This document shows, piece by piece, positions 48,218 to 57,967 of a stretch of DNA of 64,000 nt. The notes beneath the pieces were generated by a model, which saw nothing but the letters and a program-made list of their open reading frames with translations, was not told where the DNA came from and made no database searches. The first letter of the stretch is position 1, and each line of letters begins with the position of its first letter. The position numbers and the translations under genes are program-made. Origin of the DNA: Neptunicoccus cionae (lineage in GTDB: Bacteria; Pseudomonadota; Alphaproteobacteria; Rhodobacterales; Rhodobacteraceae); NCBI RefSeq assembly GCF_002860325.1, contig NZ_PKOJ01000001.1, positions 248,001 through 312,000 on the forward strand, read 5' to 3'.

Positions 48218-49189
48218 TTATCGGCTTTCCGGTTTCAGGGGGCGCGACATCAGTGTGCGCAGCACCTGTTCCAGTTCCTGCCGCCCATCCAACACATCCG
48301 CAACTGCCTGTGCAATCGGCATTTCAACGTTCTGGCGTTCTGCAAGGGCCAGAACAGCTTGTGCAGTGGCGATGCCTTCCACGGTTTTTCCAGTACCAAA
48401 CGCCCCTTCGCGGCCCAGTTTCTCCCCGAAAGCAAAGTTGCGGGATTGCAGGGAGGTGCAGCTAAGCGCCAGATCGCCAAAGCCGGACAATCCCATCAAA
48501 GTCTCTGTTTTTGCCCCCATAGAGGCCGCAAGCCGTGCCAGTTCTGCAAAGCCCCGCGTCATCAGGGCGGCGCGGGCGCTTTCGCCCAGTCCGGCCCCCA
48601 CCACCAGACCGCAGGCAATGGCGTAGACGTTCTTGAGCGCCCCGCCAAGCGCAACGCCGGTGGTGTCTTGGGACAGGTACAACCGCAAGGAAGCAGAGGA
48701 GAGAACCTCTTGCAACCAAGCGCCGGTTTTCGGGTCTTCGCACCCGAGCGAAAGCGCGGTCGGTTTGCCTTGTGTCAGCTCGCTCGCAAAGCCCGGGCCG
48801 GAGAGAACGGCGACGGTGGCATCGGGCTTTTTCTCTTTCAATATGTCCTGCTGAAGCAAGCCGGTGCCGGTTTCAATACCCTTGGCGCAGAGCAGAACCG
48901 GCGCAGCGGCGGGCAAGGACGCATCGGCCAGAAAGCTGCGCAGATGTTGCGCGGGCAGGACCATCAACAGGATTTCGGCGGTTTGCAAATCCTCAAGATC
49001 AGAGGTGATTTCCAGTCCGTCAGGCAGGGGTACATCGGGAAGATAGCGTTTATTTACGCCGGTTTGCCGCATGGTATCGATCTGTTCCGGGTCGCGCCCC
49101 CAAAGCACCACTTCATTGCCGCCTGATCGCGCAACGCTGGCAAGGGCCGTGCCAAACGCCCCCGCTCCGATCACACCAATCCGCGTCAT
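48218..49189 (-). CDS. gpsA: Glycerol-3-phosphate dehydrogenase (NAD(P)+)
   Basis: The enzyme makes glycerol 3-phosphate for phospholipid synthesis. The 323-residue protein has the Rossmann motif [13 protein letters not shown], a PAQHLRSFL segment, [15 protein letters not shown] with the catalytic lysine, and [12 protein letters not shown]. It overlaps the end of tsaD by ATGA, a common alphaproteobacterial pairing, and leads EVE. Confidence 0.96.
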   Translation of the reverse strand: MTRIGVIGAGAFGTALASVARSGGNEVVLWGRDPEQIDTMRQTGVNKRYLPDVPLPDGLEITSDLEDLQTAEILLMVLPAQHLRSFLADASLPAAAPVLLCAKGIETGTGLLQQDILKEKKPDATVAVLSGPGFASELTQGKPTALSLGCEDPKTGAWLQEVLSSASLRLYLSQDTTGVALGGALKNVYAIACGLVVGAGLGESARAALMTRGFAELARLAASMGAKTETLMGLSGFGDLALSCTSLQSRNFAFGEKLGREGAFGTGKTVEGIATAQAVLALAERQNVEMPIAQAVADVLDGRQELEQVLRTLMSRPLKPESR

Positions 49190-50280
49190 GCCTTGGCCCC
49201 TTTCTTTCCAGAGCCGAGCATCGGGGCTGCCGCTTTGTCCAGCGGCCAGCGCGGGCGGGCGGATAAGGTCAGGTCATCACATTCGCCCCCCACAAATCTT
49301 TCCAGTCCGGCCCATGCGATCATCGCGCCATTGTCGGTGCAGTATTTCAGCGGCGGTGCGAGGAACTGAAAGCCTTCATTGGCAGCAACGTCCTGCAAGG
49401 CGCTGCGGATCAGGCTGTTGGCAGCCACACCGCCCGCTACGGCCAGCACCGGTGTCTCCACAGGTTTGCCAAAGGCGATACAGGCGCGGCGGGACTTTTC
49501 CGCCAGCGTATCGGCCACTGCCTGCTGGAAACTGGCGCAAAGATCGGCGCGGTCCTGCACAGTTAGCCCGCCTTTTTCTGCGACCAGTGTATCCCGCGCA
49601 CGGCGCAGGGCAGTTTTTAGACCGGAAAAAGACATATCCAGATCAGGACGATCCAGCAACGGACGGGGAAAACGGAACCGTTTCGGATCCCCGTTTTTCG
49701 CCTCTTCTTCGATCAAAGGCCCGCCGGGATACCCAAGCCCCAAGAGTTTCGCAGTCTTGTCGAAGGCTTCGCCGGGCGCGTCGTCAATGGTGCCCCCCAT
49801 ACGGGTGAATTGATCAGGGCCGTGCACGCCCAGAAACTGGCAATGCCCGCCGGACACAAGCAACATCAGATAGGGGTATTCCACGCCATCCGTCATGCGC
49901 GGGGTGAGCGCGTGACCGGCAAGGTGGTTAACCCCCACCAGCGGCTTGCCCGAACCGATGGACAGGCCCTTGGCGCACATCACACCGCTGATAACGCCGC
50001 CGATCAACCCGGGACCCGCCGTTACGGCGATCGCATCCACATCTGTGAGGGTCAATCCGGCCTGTTCCAGCGCCTGTTCCACGCAAAGGTCGAGCCTCTC
50101 TGCATGGGCACGGGCAGCTATTTCGGGTACGACACCGCCAAAGGCCGCGTGCAGCCCTTCCTGCCCCCAGACAATGGAGGATAGCACCTCGGCATCAGTG
50201 CCATCTTTGCGGCGCACAACGGCAGCGGCAGTGTCATCGCAACTGCTTTCGAGCCCTAATACCGTGATATTTTGTGACAT
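49186..50280 (-). CDS. tsaD: tRNA N6-adenosine threonylcarbamoyltransferase TsaD
   Basis: TsaD transfers threonylcarbamoyl to A37 of tRNA. The protein has 364 residues from ATG 50280 ([17 protein letters not shown]). It has the metal-binding H-L-A-G-H pair ([10 protein letters not shown]), [18 protein letters not shown] and VAGGVAANS. It is divergent from hemD and leads gpsA. Together with tsaE at 38 kb it covers two of the four t6A genes. Confidence 0.96.
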   Translation of the reverse strand: MSQNITVLGLESSCDDTAAAVVRRKDGTDAEVLSSIVWGQEGLHAAFGGVVPEIAARAHAERLDLCVEQALEQAGLTLTDVDAIAVTAGPGLIGGVISGVMCAKGLSIGSGKPLVGVNHLAGHALTPRMTDGVEYPYLMLLVSGGHCQFLGVHGPDQFTRMGGTIDDAPGEAFDKTAKLLGLGYPGGPLIEEEAKNGDPKRFRFPRPLLDRPDLDMSFSGLKTALRRARDTLVAEKGGLTVQDRADLCASFQQAVADTLAEKSRRACIAFGKPVETPVLAVAGGVAANSLIRSALQDVAANEGFQFLAPPLKYCTDNGAMIAWAGLERFVGGECDDLTLSARPRWPLDKAAAPMLGSGKKGAKA

Positions 50281-50359
50281 TGCCAATCCGCGCCCGTCAT
50301 GTTTTTCTCGCCCTGCAGGTAACATTTGCGCCCCTTTTCAGCAATGGTCACATCACCCC

Positions 50360-51079
50360 ATGCCCGACCCTTTCGTTTTAATGATCCGGCCCGAGCCGCA
50401 ATCCCGCGCCTTTCTAAAGGCGTTTACTGCGCGGACGGGTCTTGAAACAGATGTGATCTTTAGTCCCGTACTTGGGACTGTGTCCCGTCAGGGGATTGCT
50501 TTGCCTGCGGATGCATCTCTGCTCGTCTTCACTTCGGTGAACGGCGTAGCGCTTTGGTCAGAGCTGACTCCTGACCGGAAACCGCGGGCATTTTGCGTCG
50601 GAGAGAACACAGCAGAGGCGGCACGGGCGCAAGGGTTTGCAGCTGAGAGCGCGGATGGAACAGGAGAAGATCTGCTCAGCTTGATTTTGTCCAACGCCCA
50701 AGAGTGTGACCGGATTTATTACCTCTCGGGGAACTTCGCGGCGCTTGATCTGGCGCAGGCCTTGCAAGCGAGGGGGGTCAATGCCCGCAGGATTGTACTT
50801 TACGACCAGCTACCACTGCCCCTGACGCATACCGCACTGGATGTACTGGAACGAAAACCTGTGATCGTTCCGGTTTTCTCCCCCAGAACCGCGCGATACT
50901 TTGTGGATCAGATTGCCGGTATGCCGATGCATGATTGCCGTTTCTTGTGTATTAGCGCAAATGCAGCGGCCCCTTTGAAAGGGCTCACCGCGCCAATAGA
51001 AATTGCCAGCGCCCCGACACGTGACGCCATGATTACAGCTTTGGATGTGACGCTGCGCAATTTCACAGCAAAAGCCTGA
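50360..51079 (+). CDS. hemD: Uroporphyrinogen-III synthase
   Basis: The enzyme closes the tetrapyrrole ring with inversion of ring D. The 239-residue protein has the poorly conserved HemD fold: MIRPEPQSRAFLKAF at the start, LVFTSVNGVALW, and the late PVFSPRTARYFVDQI segment. It starts at ATG 50360, 79 bases from divergent tsaD. The tsaD-hemD-Mic60 order is typical of alphaproteobacteria and supports the call. Confidence 0.85.
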   Translation: MPDPFVLMIRPEPQSRAFLKAFTARTGLETDVIFSPVLGTVSRQGIALPADASLLVFTSVNGVALWSELTPDRKPRAFCVGENTAEAARAQGFAAESADGTGEDLLSLILSNAQECDRIYYLSGNFAALDLAQALQARGVNARRIVLYDQLPLPLTHTALDVLERKPVIVPVFSPRTARYFVDQIAGMPMHDCRFLCISANAAAPLKGLTAPIEIASAPTRDAMITALDVTLRNFTAKA

Positions 51080-51190
51080 AGATTATAGGCAATTTCAGCG
51101 CAGTTGACGCATTGCACTTGAGAGAATGCAACAGAGACCCTAGTTTTGTGAAAGGGATTCCTCCTAGAAGCAGAACAGGGCTATCGGCAC

Positions 51191-52774
51191 GTGGCAGATA
51201 AATCCAAGAAGAAACCGGAAATCGAAGACGCGGAAGCCGTGGATAGCACGGATGCCAAGACCGGTGGCAAGCCGACAGACAATAACGCTGGCGGTAAGGC
51301 TGATACTGTTAAACCGGCTGGTAAGGGTACTGACGGGTCAACCGGTGATACAGCCGATAAAAAGCCCAAGGCACAATCTTTTCAGAAAAACGCCTCTGAA
51401 GACAAAAAAACTGACTCTGCCAGTGACAAGAAGCCTGCGGATGAAAAAGCCGTCGCAGGTAAAGCCACAACCGCTAAGACAACCGACATTATTCCGGCAA
51501 CCCCTGCCGCTGCAGCGGCCACAGGGGCGAGCGACGGCTCCAAACCTGCCGATCCGGTTTCCAAGCCGAAGGAAAAACCGGCTACAGATCCTGTGATCAA
51601 ACCCGAGCCAGAGCCGACTGCGCACAACGCGGAAGAAGAGAGCGAAGAGGATGACATCGGGTCTTCCTTTGCTGCCAAAGTGTTGCGGGCGCTGGCGCTG
51701 ATCGTTTTCGGTATTGTGGTCGCGCTTTGGGGCGCACCCAAGGTTGCGCCTATGCTTCCAGCCGGCCTGTCGCCAGTAGCAGAATTTTTGATGCCCGGAC
51801 AAAGCGAAGCAAGAGCCGAAGTTGCAGCCCTGCGTTCCGATCTGGAGTCGCGTCTGGCGGAACTGGAACAGGCACCACAAGATGGCGTCAATCAGGAGGC
51901 AATCGACGCGGCCATTGCGCAATACGCGCAAAGCCAGCAGGAAGAGCTGGCCGCGATCAAGGACAGACTGGCGGCGACCGATGGTGTGGACATAGAATCC
52001 CGCGTTGCCTCGCTTGAATCCCGTATCGAAGGGGTGGAAGCTGAACTGACCGCTGTGGGGGAACGCCTTTCGACGCAGATCACCGAAAATGGTGCGACCC
52101 TTTCCGAGGAAGCGGCATCCAAGCTTTCCGGTTTTCAGGCAACATTGCAGGGATTGAAAGCGCAAGTTGCGGATCTCGCAGCAAAGAACGGTGCTCTGAA
52201 CCAGAAAGTGGAAGAAGCCGCAAAGGCAGCGGCGCGGCGGGTGGAAGAAGCGGAAAAAGAAGCCTCCAGCCAGGTGGCATCCACCGCGACGAAGAAACTG
52301 CTGACCGATATTACCGTAGCGCTCGACAGTGGCGCACCTTTCCGCGCAGCTCTTGACGGGCTTGTCGAACTGACCGGTACTGAAGTTCCGGATGCGCTGG
52401 GCGCCGTTGCAGACACGGGCACCCCGTCCTGGACGACCTTGCGCAACCGTTTTTCCGATCGCGCCCACGCTGCACTGCGGGCCGATACCAAAGCGAATGC
52501 AGGGGATGGTGTTGCAGGTAAGCTCGGTGCTTTCCTGAAAACCCAGGTGGGTACCCGCTCTATCGAGCGGCGTGACGGTGATAGCGCAGATGCCATCCTG
52601 TCCCGGGTTGAAGACGATCTTGTCAACCGCAGGCTTGCCGCCGCCCTGAGCGAGGCTAATTCCTTGCCAGAGGCTGCCAAGGCGGCAATGTCACAGTGGA
52701 TCGCCGACCTTTCCGCCCTGAACGCAGCGCAGTCTGCGTTGACTGATCTGAATGCCTCTCTGGGCGCAACCTGA
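51191..52774 (+). CDS. Mic60/mitofilin-family inner-membrane protein
   Basis: The 527-residue protein has a long disordered N-terminus rich in Lys, Ala, Asp and Thr (1-155), one membrane helix (about 163-183, LALIVFGIVVALW), a long coiled coil (about 205-370) and a C-terminal mitofilin domain (about 375-525). Alphaproteobacterial Mic60 shapes intracytoplasmic membranes and interacts with the outer-membrane assembly machinery; it is normally found beside hemD and HemY-like genes, as here. The start is a GTG. Function here is inferred from synteny and architecture. Confidence 0.85.
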   Translation: MADKSKKKPEIEDAEAVDSTDAKTGGKPTDNNAGGKADTVKPAGKGTDGSTGDTADKKPKAQSFQKNASEDKKTDSASDKKPADEKAVAGKATTAKTTDIIPATPAAAAATGASDGSKPADPVSKPKEKPATDPVIKPEPEPTAHNAEEESEEDDIGSSFAAKVLRALALIVFGIVVALWGAPKVAPMLPAGLSPVAEFLMPGQSEARAEVAALRSDLESRLAELEQAPQDGVNQEAIDAAIAQYAQSQQEELAAIKDRLAATDGVDIESRVASLESRIEGVEAELTAVGERLSTQITENGATLSEEAASKLSGFQATLQGLKAQVADLAAKNGALNQKVEEAAKAAARRVEEAEKEASSQVASTATKKLLTDITVALDSGAPFRAALDGLVELTGTEVPDALGAVADTGTPSWTTLRNRFSDRAHAALRADTKANAGDGVAGKLGAFLKTQVGTRSIERRDGDSADAILSRVEDDLVNRRLAAALSEANSLPEAAKAAMSQWIADLSALNAAQSALTDLNASLGAT

Positions 52775-52789
52775 TAGAAAGCGCGACAC

Positions 52790-54217
52790 ATGCTGTGGTC
52801 CCTTATCCGAATTATAATCTTCATCGCGCTGATTACGGCAGCGGCCTTTGCGGCCAGCTTCATGATAGAGGCCGGAGGTCAGGTTCAACTGTCCTTCAAC
52901 GGGGCAGAATACACTTTTGAACCGCTGGTCGGGCTGATCGGACTGGTCCTGCTGATCCTTGCAATCTGGATCGTAGTCAAATTGCTGGCGCTGATGGTGG
53001 CGGTGTTTCATTTCTTTAACGGCGATGAGACCGCGATTTCCCGCTATTTCACCCGCAATCGCGAACGCAAGGGGTTCGAGGCGCTAGCAGACGGTATGGT
53101 CGCCCTTGCCGCAGGTGAAGGACGCACCGCCAGCCAGAAAGCGGCCAAGGCCGAGCGGTATCTTGATCGTCCGGAACTGACCCAGCTTATCAATGCGCAA
53201 GCGGCGGAAATGTCCGGCGATACCAAAAAAGCACTCAAGCACTACAAGAACCTGCTGCAAAACGACCGCACCCGTTTTGTCGGTGTGCAGGGGATTATGA
53301 AGCAGAAACTGGCCGAAGGGGACACGGATACCGCGCTGAAACTGGCGGAGAAAGCCTTTGCCCTTCGACCGAACCACGACGGTACACTTGATACCCTGTT
53401 TTCCCTGCAAACGGAAAAGCAGGAATGGTCCGGAGCCCGCAAGACGATTGAAGCCAAGGTAAAGGCCCATACGTTGCCCCGTGATGTGGGACGCCGCCGT
53501 GATGCGGTTTTGTCGCTTGCGGATGCACGCCGCCTGTTGGATGCAGGGGAAATTCCTTCGGGTAAGGAAGCCGCGTTGCAAGCCAACGCCCTGTCCCCCG
53601 ATCTGGTGCCTGCGGCGGTTCTGGCGTCAGAGATGCACGTTCTGGACGGCAACAAGAAAGCGGCGGCGAAGGTGATCAAAAAGGCGTGGGGCGCGACACC
53701 GCATCCCGATCTTGCCAGCGCCTTTGCAGAGATCGAGCCGGAAGAAACGCCTGCGGCACGTTTGAAACGGTTCAATGCCCTGCTGCGAATAAACTCCGAT
53801 CATGCCGAAACCCGAATGCTCCAAGCGGAACTGTTGCTGGCAGAAGAAGATTTCCCTGCCGCCCGTCGCGCCATGGGCGATCTGGCAGAAACACAGCCTT
53901 CGGCACGGTCCCTGTCCATCATGGCGGCGATTGCACGGGGTGAAGGTGCGGATGAAAAAGTCGTGCGTGGTTGGCTGTCCAAAGCGCTCTCGGCCTCTCG
54001 CGGACCGCAGTGGATTTGTTCGTCTTGCAACAAGATCCATACCCAGTGGGCCCCGAAATGCGACAACTGCGGCACCTTTGACGGGATGGACTGGAAAATG
54101 CCGCCGGAAAGCGATGATCTCGGGGCGACGACTTCTATGCTTCCGATGATGGATGGAGCACTGGAGGGGGTGGAACCTGTTCCTGATCCGACAAAAACGC
54201 CAGAACAGCGCGATTGA
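52790..54217 (+). CDS. HemY N-terminal-domain protein with TPR repeats and C-terminal zinc ribbon
   Basis: The 475-residue protein has two membrane helices (about 4-24 and 46-70) of the HemY N-terminal domain. TPR-like helical repeats (about 100-390) follow. A four-cysteine zinc ribbon sits at residues 410, 413, 424 and 427 (CSSCNKIH, CDNCG). It starts 15 bases after the Mic60 gene. It is a paralogue in name only of protoporphyrinogen oxidase HemY; it contains no flavin motif. Its last 83 bases overlap the convergent hydrolase gene. Confidence 0.85.
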   Translation: MLWSLIRIIIFIALITAAAFAASFMIEAGGQVQLSFNGAEYTFEPLVGLIGLVLLILAIWIVVKLLALMVAVFHFFNGDETAISRYFTRNRERKGFEALADGMVALAAGEGRTASQKAAKAERYLDRPELTQLINAQAAEMSGDTKKALKHYKNLLQNDRTRFVGVQGIMKQKLAEGDTDTALKLAEKAFALRPNHDGTLDTLFSLQTEKQEWSGARKTIEAKVKAHTLPRDVGRRRDAVLSLADARRLLDAGEIPSGKEAALQANALSPDLVPAAVLASEMHVLDGNKKAAAKVIKKAWGATPHPDLASAFAEIEPEETPAARLKRFNALLRINSDHAETRMLQAELLLAEEDFPAARRAMGDLAETQPSARSLSIMAAIARGEGADEKVVRGWLSKALSASRGPQWICSSCNKIHTQWAPKCDNCGTFDGMDWKMPPESDDLGATTSMLPMMDGALEGVEPVPDPTKTPEQRD

Positions 54218-55097
54218 CCTGTTTGGCGTGGGTTATCACCAGTGAATGACCTGCACCTTTGATTTCAACAATTTGCGCACTGCGGTTGATTTCCCGCAGG
54301 CGCATGGCGCAGGCAATCGGGATAACCGTGTCCTCTGTTCCGAAAACGGCCAGCACCGGCATCCCGCGATCCAGCAGGCGGCGGTGCACATCGGTTTGGT
54401 CCGTGTAAATTACATGGCGCAAGCTGCTTAGAACCGCGGCCCCGAAACCGGCAAAGCGGGTCTCGCGGCACTGTTTTTCGATCATATCGTTGTCGACACC
54501 TTCCAGCTTGCCCGCTTGCCTGCTGCCACGACGCAGGGTCCAGCCGCCGAACAGAAACATGGCAAGATCCCCGATTACCGGCCAGCGGGCGACCCAGTTC
54601 GGCTCTGATTGCAATAATCCGGCGGGTGCAATCAGGACCAGCCGTTTGATCCGGTCTCGCCGCAGGGCCGCATAGTGGGCGGCGATTGCGCCACCCATCG
54701 AATATCCAAGAAGATGATAGCCAGCAGGAACTTCAAGTTTTTCAAGAAGTTCGTCGATTTCTCGCACGTAGAACGCCATCGTATGGCTGGCATAGGGTCG
54801 ATCAGAAAAGCCGCGGCCGAAGTGATCGAATGTCAGCACGCGGTAGCCTGCGCCGGTGAGTGCGCCCAGTTGGTCCCGCCATACAAAGCTCGGCGTGGTC
54901 AGGCCGTGCACCATGACCAGTATCGGACCGTTTTTCGGTCCGTGCCACTGGTAATGGATCAGCCCGCCGGTGATCTGGACAAATTCTCCCGGTGCCATCC
55001 GTCTGGCCCGCCCCGACATGGGGCGGCGCAGAAACCATGCTACGGCAAGGAACAGCCCGAAGGCGATCAGAAAAGAAGCTGGAGAGAAAAGGCTCAT
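54135..55097 (-). CDS. Alpha/beta-fold hydrolase
   Basis: The 320-residue protein has one N-terminal membrane-type segment (about 7-24). The hydrolase core contains MVHGLTTPSFVW, DHFGRGFSDRP, nucleophile elbow GYSMGG and GAGHSLVITH with the histidine. The 2-arylpropionyl-type substrates of relatives are not recognisable here. It starts within the selO stop (ATGA). Its C-terminal 83 bases overlap the end of the HemY-like gene on the other strand. Confidence 0.85.
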   Translation of the reverse strand: MSLFSPASFLIAFGLFLAVAWFLRRPMSGRARRMAPGEFVQITGGLIHYQWHGPKNGPILVMVHGLTTPSFVWRDQLGALTGAGYRVLTFDHFGRGFSDRPYASHTMAFYVREIDELLEKLEVPAGYHLLGYSMGGAIAAHYAALRRDRIKRLVLIAPAGLLQSEPNWVARWPVIGDLAMFLFGGWTLRRGSRQAGKLEGVDNDMIEKQCRETRFAGFGAAVLSSLRHVIYTDQTDVHRRLLDRGMPVLAVFGTEDTVIPIACAMRLREINRSAQIVEIKGAGHSLVITHAKQVNRAVLAFLSDQEQVPPPPVLHPSSEA

Positions 55098-56533
55098 GTG
55101 CCGCAGAAGGTTTGTTGCACGATCTGGTCCGGCGTCGGTGCGGCTTCATACTCTGCGTAGTCCGGTTGCGGCTCATAAGGGTTGGTAACAACAGACACGA
55201 GCCTATGAAGCGGGTTGAAATCCCCCGCCAGTGCGCTTTGAATTGCTTCCTCAACGCGATGGTTTCGTGGGATAAATACCGGATTGGCGGCTTTCATCCC
55301 ATCCAGTAACGCCGGATCATGCCGCTTGCGCCATTGCTCCAGCCAGAACTGGGCCTCCAGCGGTTCAACAAACAGGGCTGCAAATGCCTCTTCGTTACCG
55401 CCACTTGCAATGCGGGTCAGATCGCTGAAGAACAGGGTGAAATCACAGCCCTGATCCGCCATCAGTTTGAACACCTCCTGCATGAAACCAGCATCCACCG
55501 GAATGCCGAGTTTGGCGGCAAAGCCTGCGTTCAGAGTGTCGTTAAACAGGTCGGAGAACCGCCCCACCGCGCCTTCGGCCAGTTTGATCGCAGCATCCTG
55601 ATCGGGGTGCAGCACAGGCAGCAGCGCCTCGGCCAGACGGGACAGGTTCCACACGCCGATATTGGGCTGGTTTACCCAAGCATAGCGCCCGTTGCGGTCG
55701 ATAGAACTGAACACTGTATTGGGGTGGAAACGGTCCATAAAGGCGCAGGGACCATAGTCTATGGTTTCTCCAGCAATCTGCATGTTGTCGGTATTCATCA
55801 CCCCGTGAATGAACCCCAGACACATCCATTGGGAGATCAGACGGGCCTGCCGCTCTGTCACCATTTCAAGCATGGCCAGAACCGGATTTTCCGCTTCTTT
55901 CGCAGTGGGATAGTGCCTGTCGATCACGTAATCCGCCAGCGTCTGGATATGCCCTGACTGTTCGCGGGCGAAGAAGTATTGGAAGGTGCCAACCCGCACG
56001 TGGCTTTGTGCGATGCGGGTCAGGACAGCGCCCGGCAATCCGGTCTCCCGCTGTACCCTTTCACCGGTTGCTACAGCAGCCAGCGCGCGGGTGGTGGGCA
56101 CACCGACTGCGGCCATAAATTCGCTGACGATGTATTCCCGAAGAACAGGACCAAGCGCGGCCTTGCCGTCACCGTTACGGGAAAACGGGGTCGCGCCGGA
56201 ACCCTTCAACTGAATGTCGAGCCTTGTGCCATCAGGGGCGAGGATCTCACCCAGCAGATGGGCGCGGCCATCGCCGAGTTGCGGCGACCAGCCGCCGAAC
56301 TGGTGTCCGGCATAGGCCATCGCCAGCGGTTCCGATCCTTGGGCCACACCCGCACCGGAGAGCATCTCAAGACCCTTTTGCGACGACAACCATGCCACAT
56401 CCAACCCGATCTGTTCCGCCAGTTCTGTGTTCAGTTTAACCAGCTCCGGTTCAGGGGCCTGATCCGGATCGACACGGGCGAAGAAACCGTCGGGCAGGCG
56501 GGCGTAGCTGTTGTCAAAGGCGGGTCCTGTCAT
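55094..56533 (-). CDS. selO: SelO/YdiU protein adenylyltransferase
   Basis: SelO is a pseudokinase that transfers AMP to proteins in redox homeostasis. The protein has 479 residues from ATG 56533, close to E. coli YdiU (478). It has IQLKGSGATPFSRNGDG, the LREYIVSEFMAAVGVPTTRA core, and the metal-binding NTDNMQI and IDYGPCAFMD. No selenocysteine is expected in the bacterial form. GGAG precedes the start; the stop of the cyclodeaminase gene overlaps it by ATGA. Confidence 0.94.
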   Translation of the reverse strand: MTGPAFDNSYARLPDGFFARVDPDQAPEPELVKLNTELAEQIGLDVAWLSSQKGLEMLSGAGVAQGSEPLAMAYAGHQFGGWSPQLGDGRAHLLGEILAPDGTRLDIQLKGSGATPFSRNGDGKAALGPVLREYIVSEFMAAVGVPTTRALAAVATGERVQRETGLPGAVLTRIAQSHVRVGTFQYFFAREQSGHIQTLADYVIDRHYPTAKEAENPVLAMLEMVTERQARLISQWMCLGFIHGVMNTDNMQIAGETIDYGPCAFMDRFHPNTVFSSIDRNGRYAWVNQPNIGVWNLSRLAEALLPVLHPDQDAAIKLAEGAVGRFSDLFNDTLNAGFAAKLGIPVDAGFMQEVFKLMADQGCDFTLFFSDLTRIASGGNEEAFAALFVEPLEAQFWLEQWRKRHDPALLDGMKAANPVFIPRNHRVEEAIQSALAGDFNPLHRLVSVVTNPYEPQPDYAEYEAAPTPDQIVQQTFCGT

Positions 56534-57459
56534 ATGGCGCTCCATTCCTTCAGGATATATTTTGCAGTCATAAGATCCAGATGGGCACCGCCACCGTTTT
56601 TAAACAGGGTGATCTCGTCATCGTGACTGCGTTTCGCTGTGCCAGCTACCAGTTCGTGGAAATCGCCTAGAATATCGTCTTTGTTGATAACACCCTGTGC
56701 CAGCGGGATTTTCAGCTCTCCGATGTGATCCATCGTGGTGGCGCGGCTGTCCACAAAGATACTGCTGCGGGTCAGGGCGGTGTCGTCCACCTCTCGCATG
56801 TCGGGGCGGTAGGCACCGATCAGGTCGATATGCTGGCCCGCGTGCAGCCAGTCGCCCCGCAGGACTGGTTCGCTGGACATGGTGGCACAGGACACGATAT
56901 CGGCCTGTGCGACAGCATCCTCAAGGCTCTCTACCGGTTTGATATCATGGGTGTCTGACAGTTCCTGCGCCATTTCGACCGCTTTGGCGCCTGTGCGGTT
57001 CCAGACCATGAAGGATGCCTTCGGAAAGACTGTAGAATAAGCGCTAACCAGATTGCGCCCGACGGTTCCGGCCCCCACAATCAGGATCGTTTTACTGTCG
57101 GGCCGCGCCAGCAGTTTTGCCCCGAGCAAGCTGTCACCGGCAGTTTTCCATTTTGTTACAAGATGAAAGTCGATCACCGCTTCCAGCGTGCCGAATTCAT
57201 CGTCAAACACCATGACCCCGCCCTGAACCATCGGCTTGCCCTTGGCGACATTGCCTGGAACGATGGTCGCGGATTTCACCGCCACGCCCAACCCGTCGAT
57301 CCAGGCGGCGCGGCTGAGCAGGGTATCCTCTCCGCGATAGGCAAAACCGTCTGCAATGCTCGCAGTGGGAAGTTTGTGCCCTTCAGCCAGTGCATCGGTC
57401 AGACCGCTCCAACTCAGGCGGCTGTCCATTTCGTCAAATTCGATAAACGGGATTTTCAT
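56530..57459 (-). CDS. Ornithine cyclodeaminase / mu-crystallin family protein
   Basis: The 309-residue protein has the Rossmann motif VGAGTVGRNLVSAYS and the family MVQGGVMVFDDEFG segment. Members are ornithine cyclodeaminases, alanine dehydrogenases or pyrroline-2-carboxylate (and thiazoline) reductases; the sequence does not settle which. It lies between yaiI and selO in a minus-strand operon with fghA and sthA. Confidence 0.85.
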   Translation of the reverse strand: MKIPFIEFDEMDSRLSWSGLTDALAEGHKLPTASIADGFAYRGEDTLLSRAAWIDGLGVAVKSATIVPGNVAKGKPMVQGGVMVFDDEFGTLEAVIDFHLVTKWKTAGDSLLGAKLLARPDSKTILIVGAGTVGRNLVSAYSTVFPKASFMVWNRTGAKAVEMAQELSDTHDIKPVESLEDAVAQADIVSCATMSSEPVLRGDWLHAGQHIDLIGAYRPDMREVDDTALTRSSIFVDSRATTMDHIGELKIPLAQGVINKDDILGDFHELVAGTAKRSHDDEITLFKNGGGAHLDLMTAKYILKEWSAI

Positions 57460-57496
57460 TCAGATATTCCTTCTTAATCGGGGAAGAGCTGGCCCG

Positions 57497-57967
57497 TCAG
57501 GCTGTTTCGCCCCCTGTTTCGCGCAGGGCAAAGCGCAATTCCCGTTCCAAGACATCCAGAAAACGGGAGCGATCGGCCTTGGAAAAGGGTTTGCCGCCGC
57601 CCTGCCGGAACGGATCGGCTGCCCGCAGATCGGCCATAAGATCCCGCGTGGCCAGACGGTTGCCGATATTGGTCTTGGTGAACATTTCGCCGTTATGCTG
57701 TATCACGCGGGCGCCCGCTTCAAGACACTTGGCCGCCAGCGGGATGTCCCCAGTGACCACCACATCGCCTGCCTTGCAACGATCTGCAATCCACATATCC
57801 GCCACATCAGGACCGGCATCCACCACCACGGTTTCCACCAGCGGATGGGGGTTCGGGCGGATGCCCCCGTTTGATACCACAAAGACCTTAACCTTATGGC
57901 GGTCCGCAACACGCAGGGTCTCTTCCTTGACCGGACAGGCATCAGCGTCGATGTATATGCTGCTCAC
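57497..57967 (-). CDS. YaiI/YqxD family protein (UPF0178)
   Basis: The 156-residue NYN/PIN-fold protein has IYIDADACPVKEE at the start and VVTGDIPLAAKCLEAGA, hallmark segments of the UPF0178 family. The catalytic aspartates for a PIN-type nuclease are present, but no activity is established. The start is a GTG that overlaps the stop of sthA (GTGA). Confidence 0.9.
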   Translation of the reverse strand: MSSIYIDADACPVKEETLRVADRHKVKVFVVSNGGIRPNPHPLVETVVVDAGPDVADMWIADRCKAGDVVVTGDIPLAAKCLEAGARVIQHNGEMFTKTNIGNRLATRDLMADLRAADPFRQGGGKPFSKADRSRFLDVLERELRFALRETGGETA

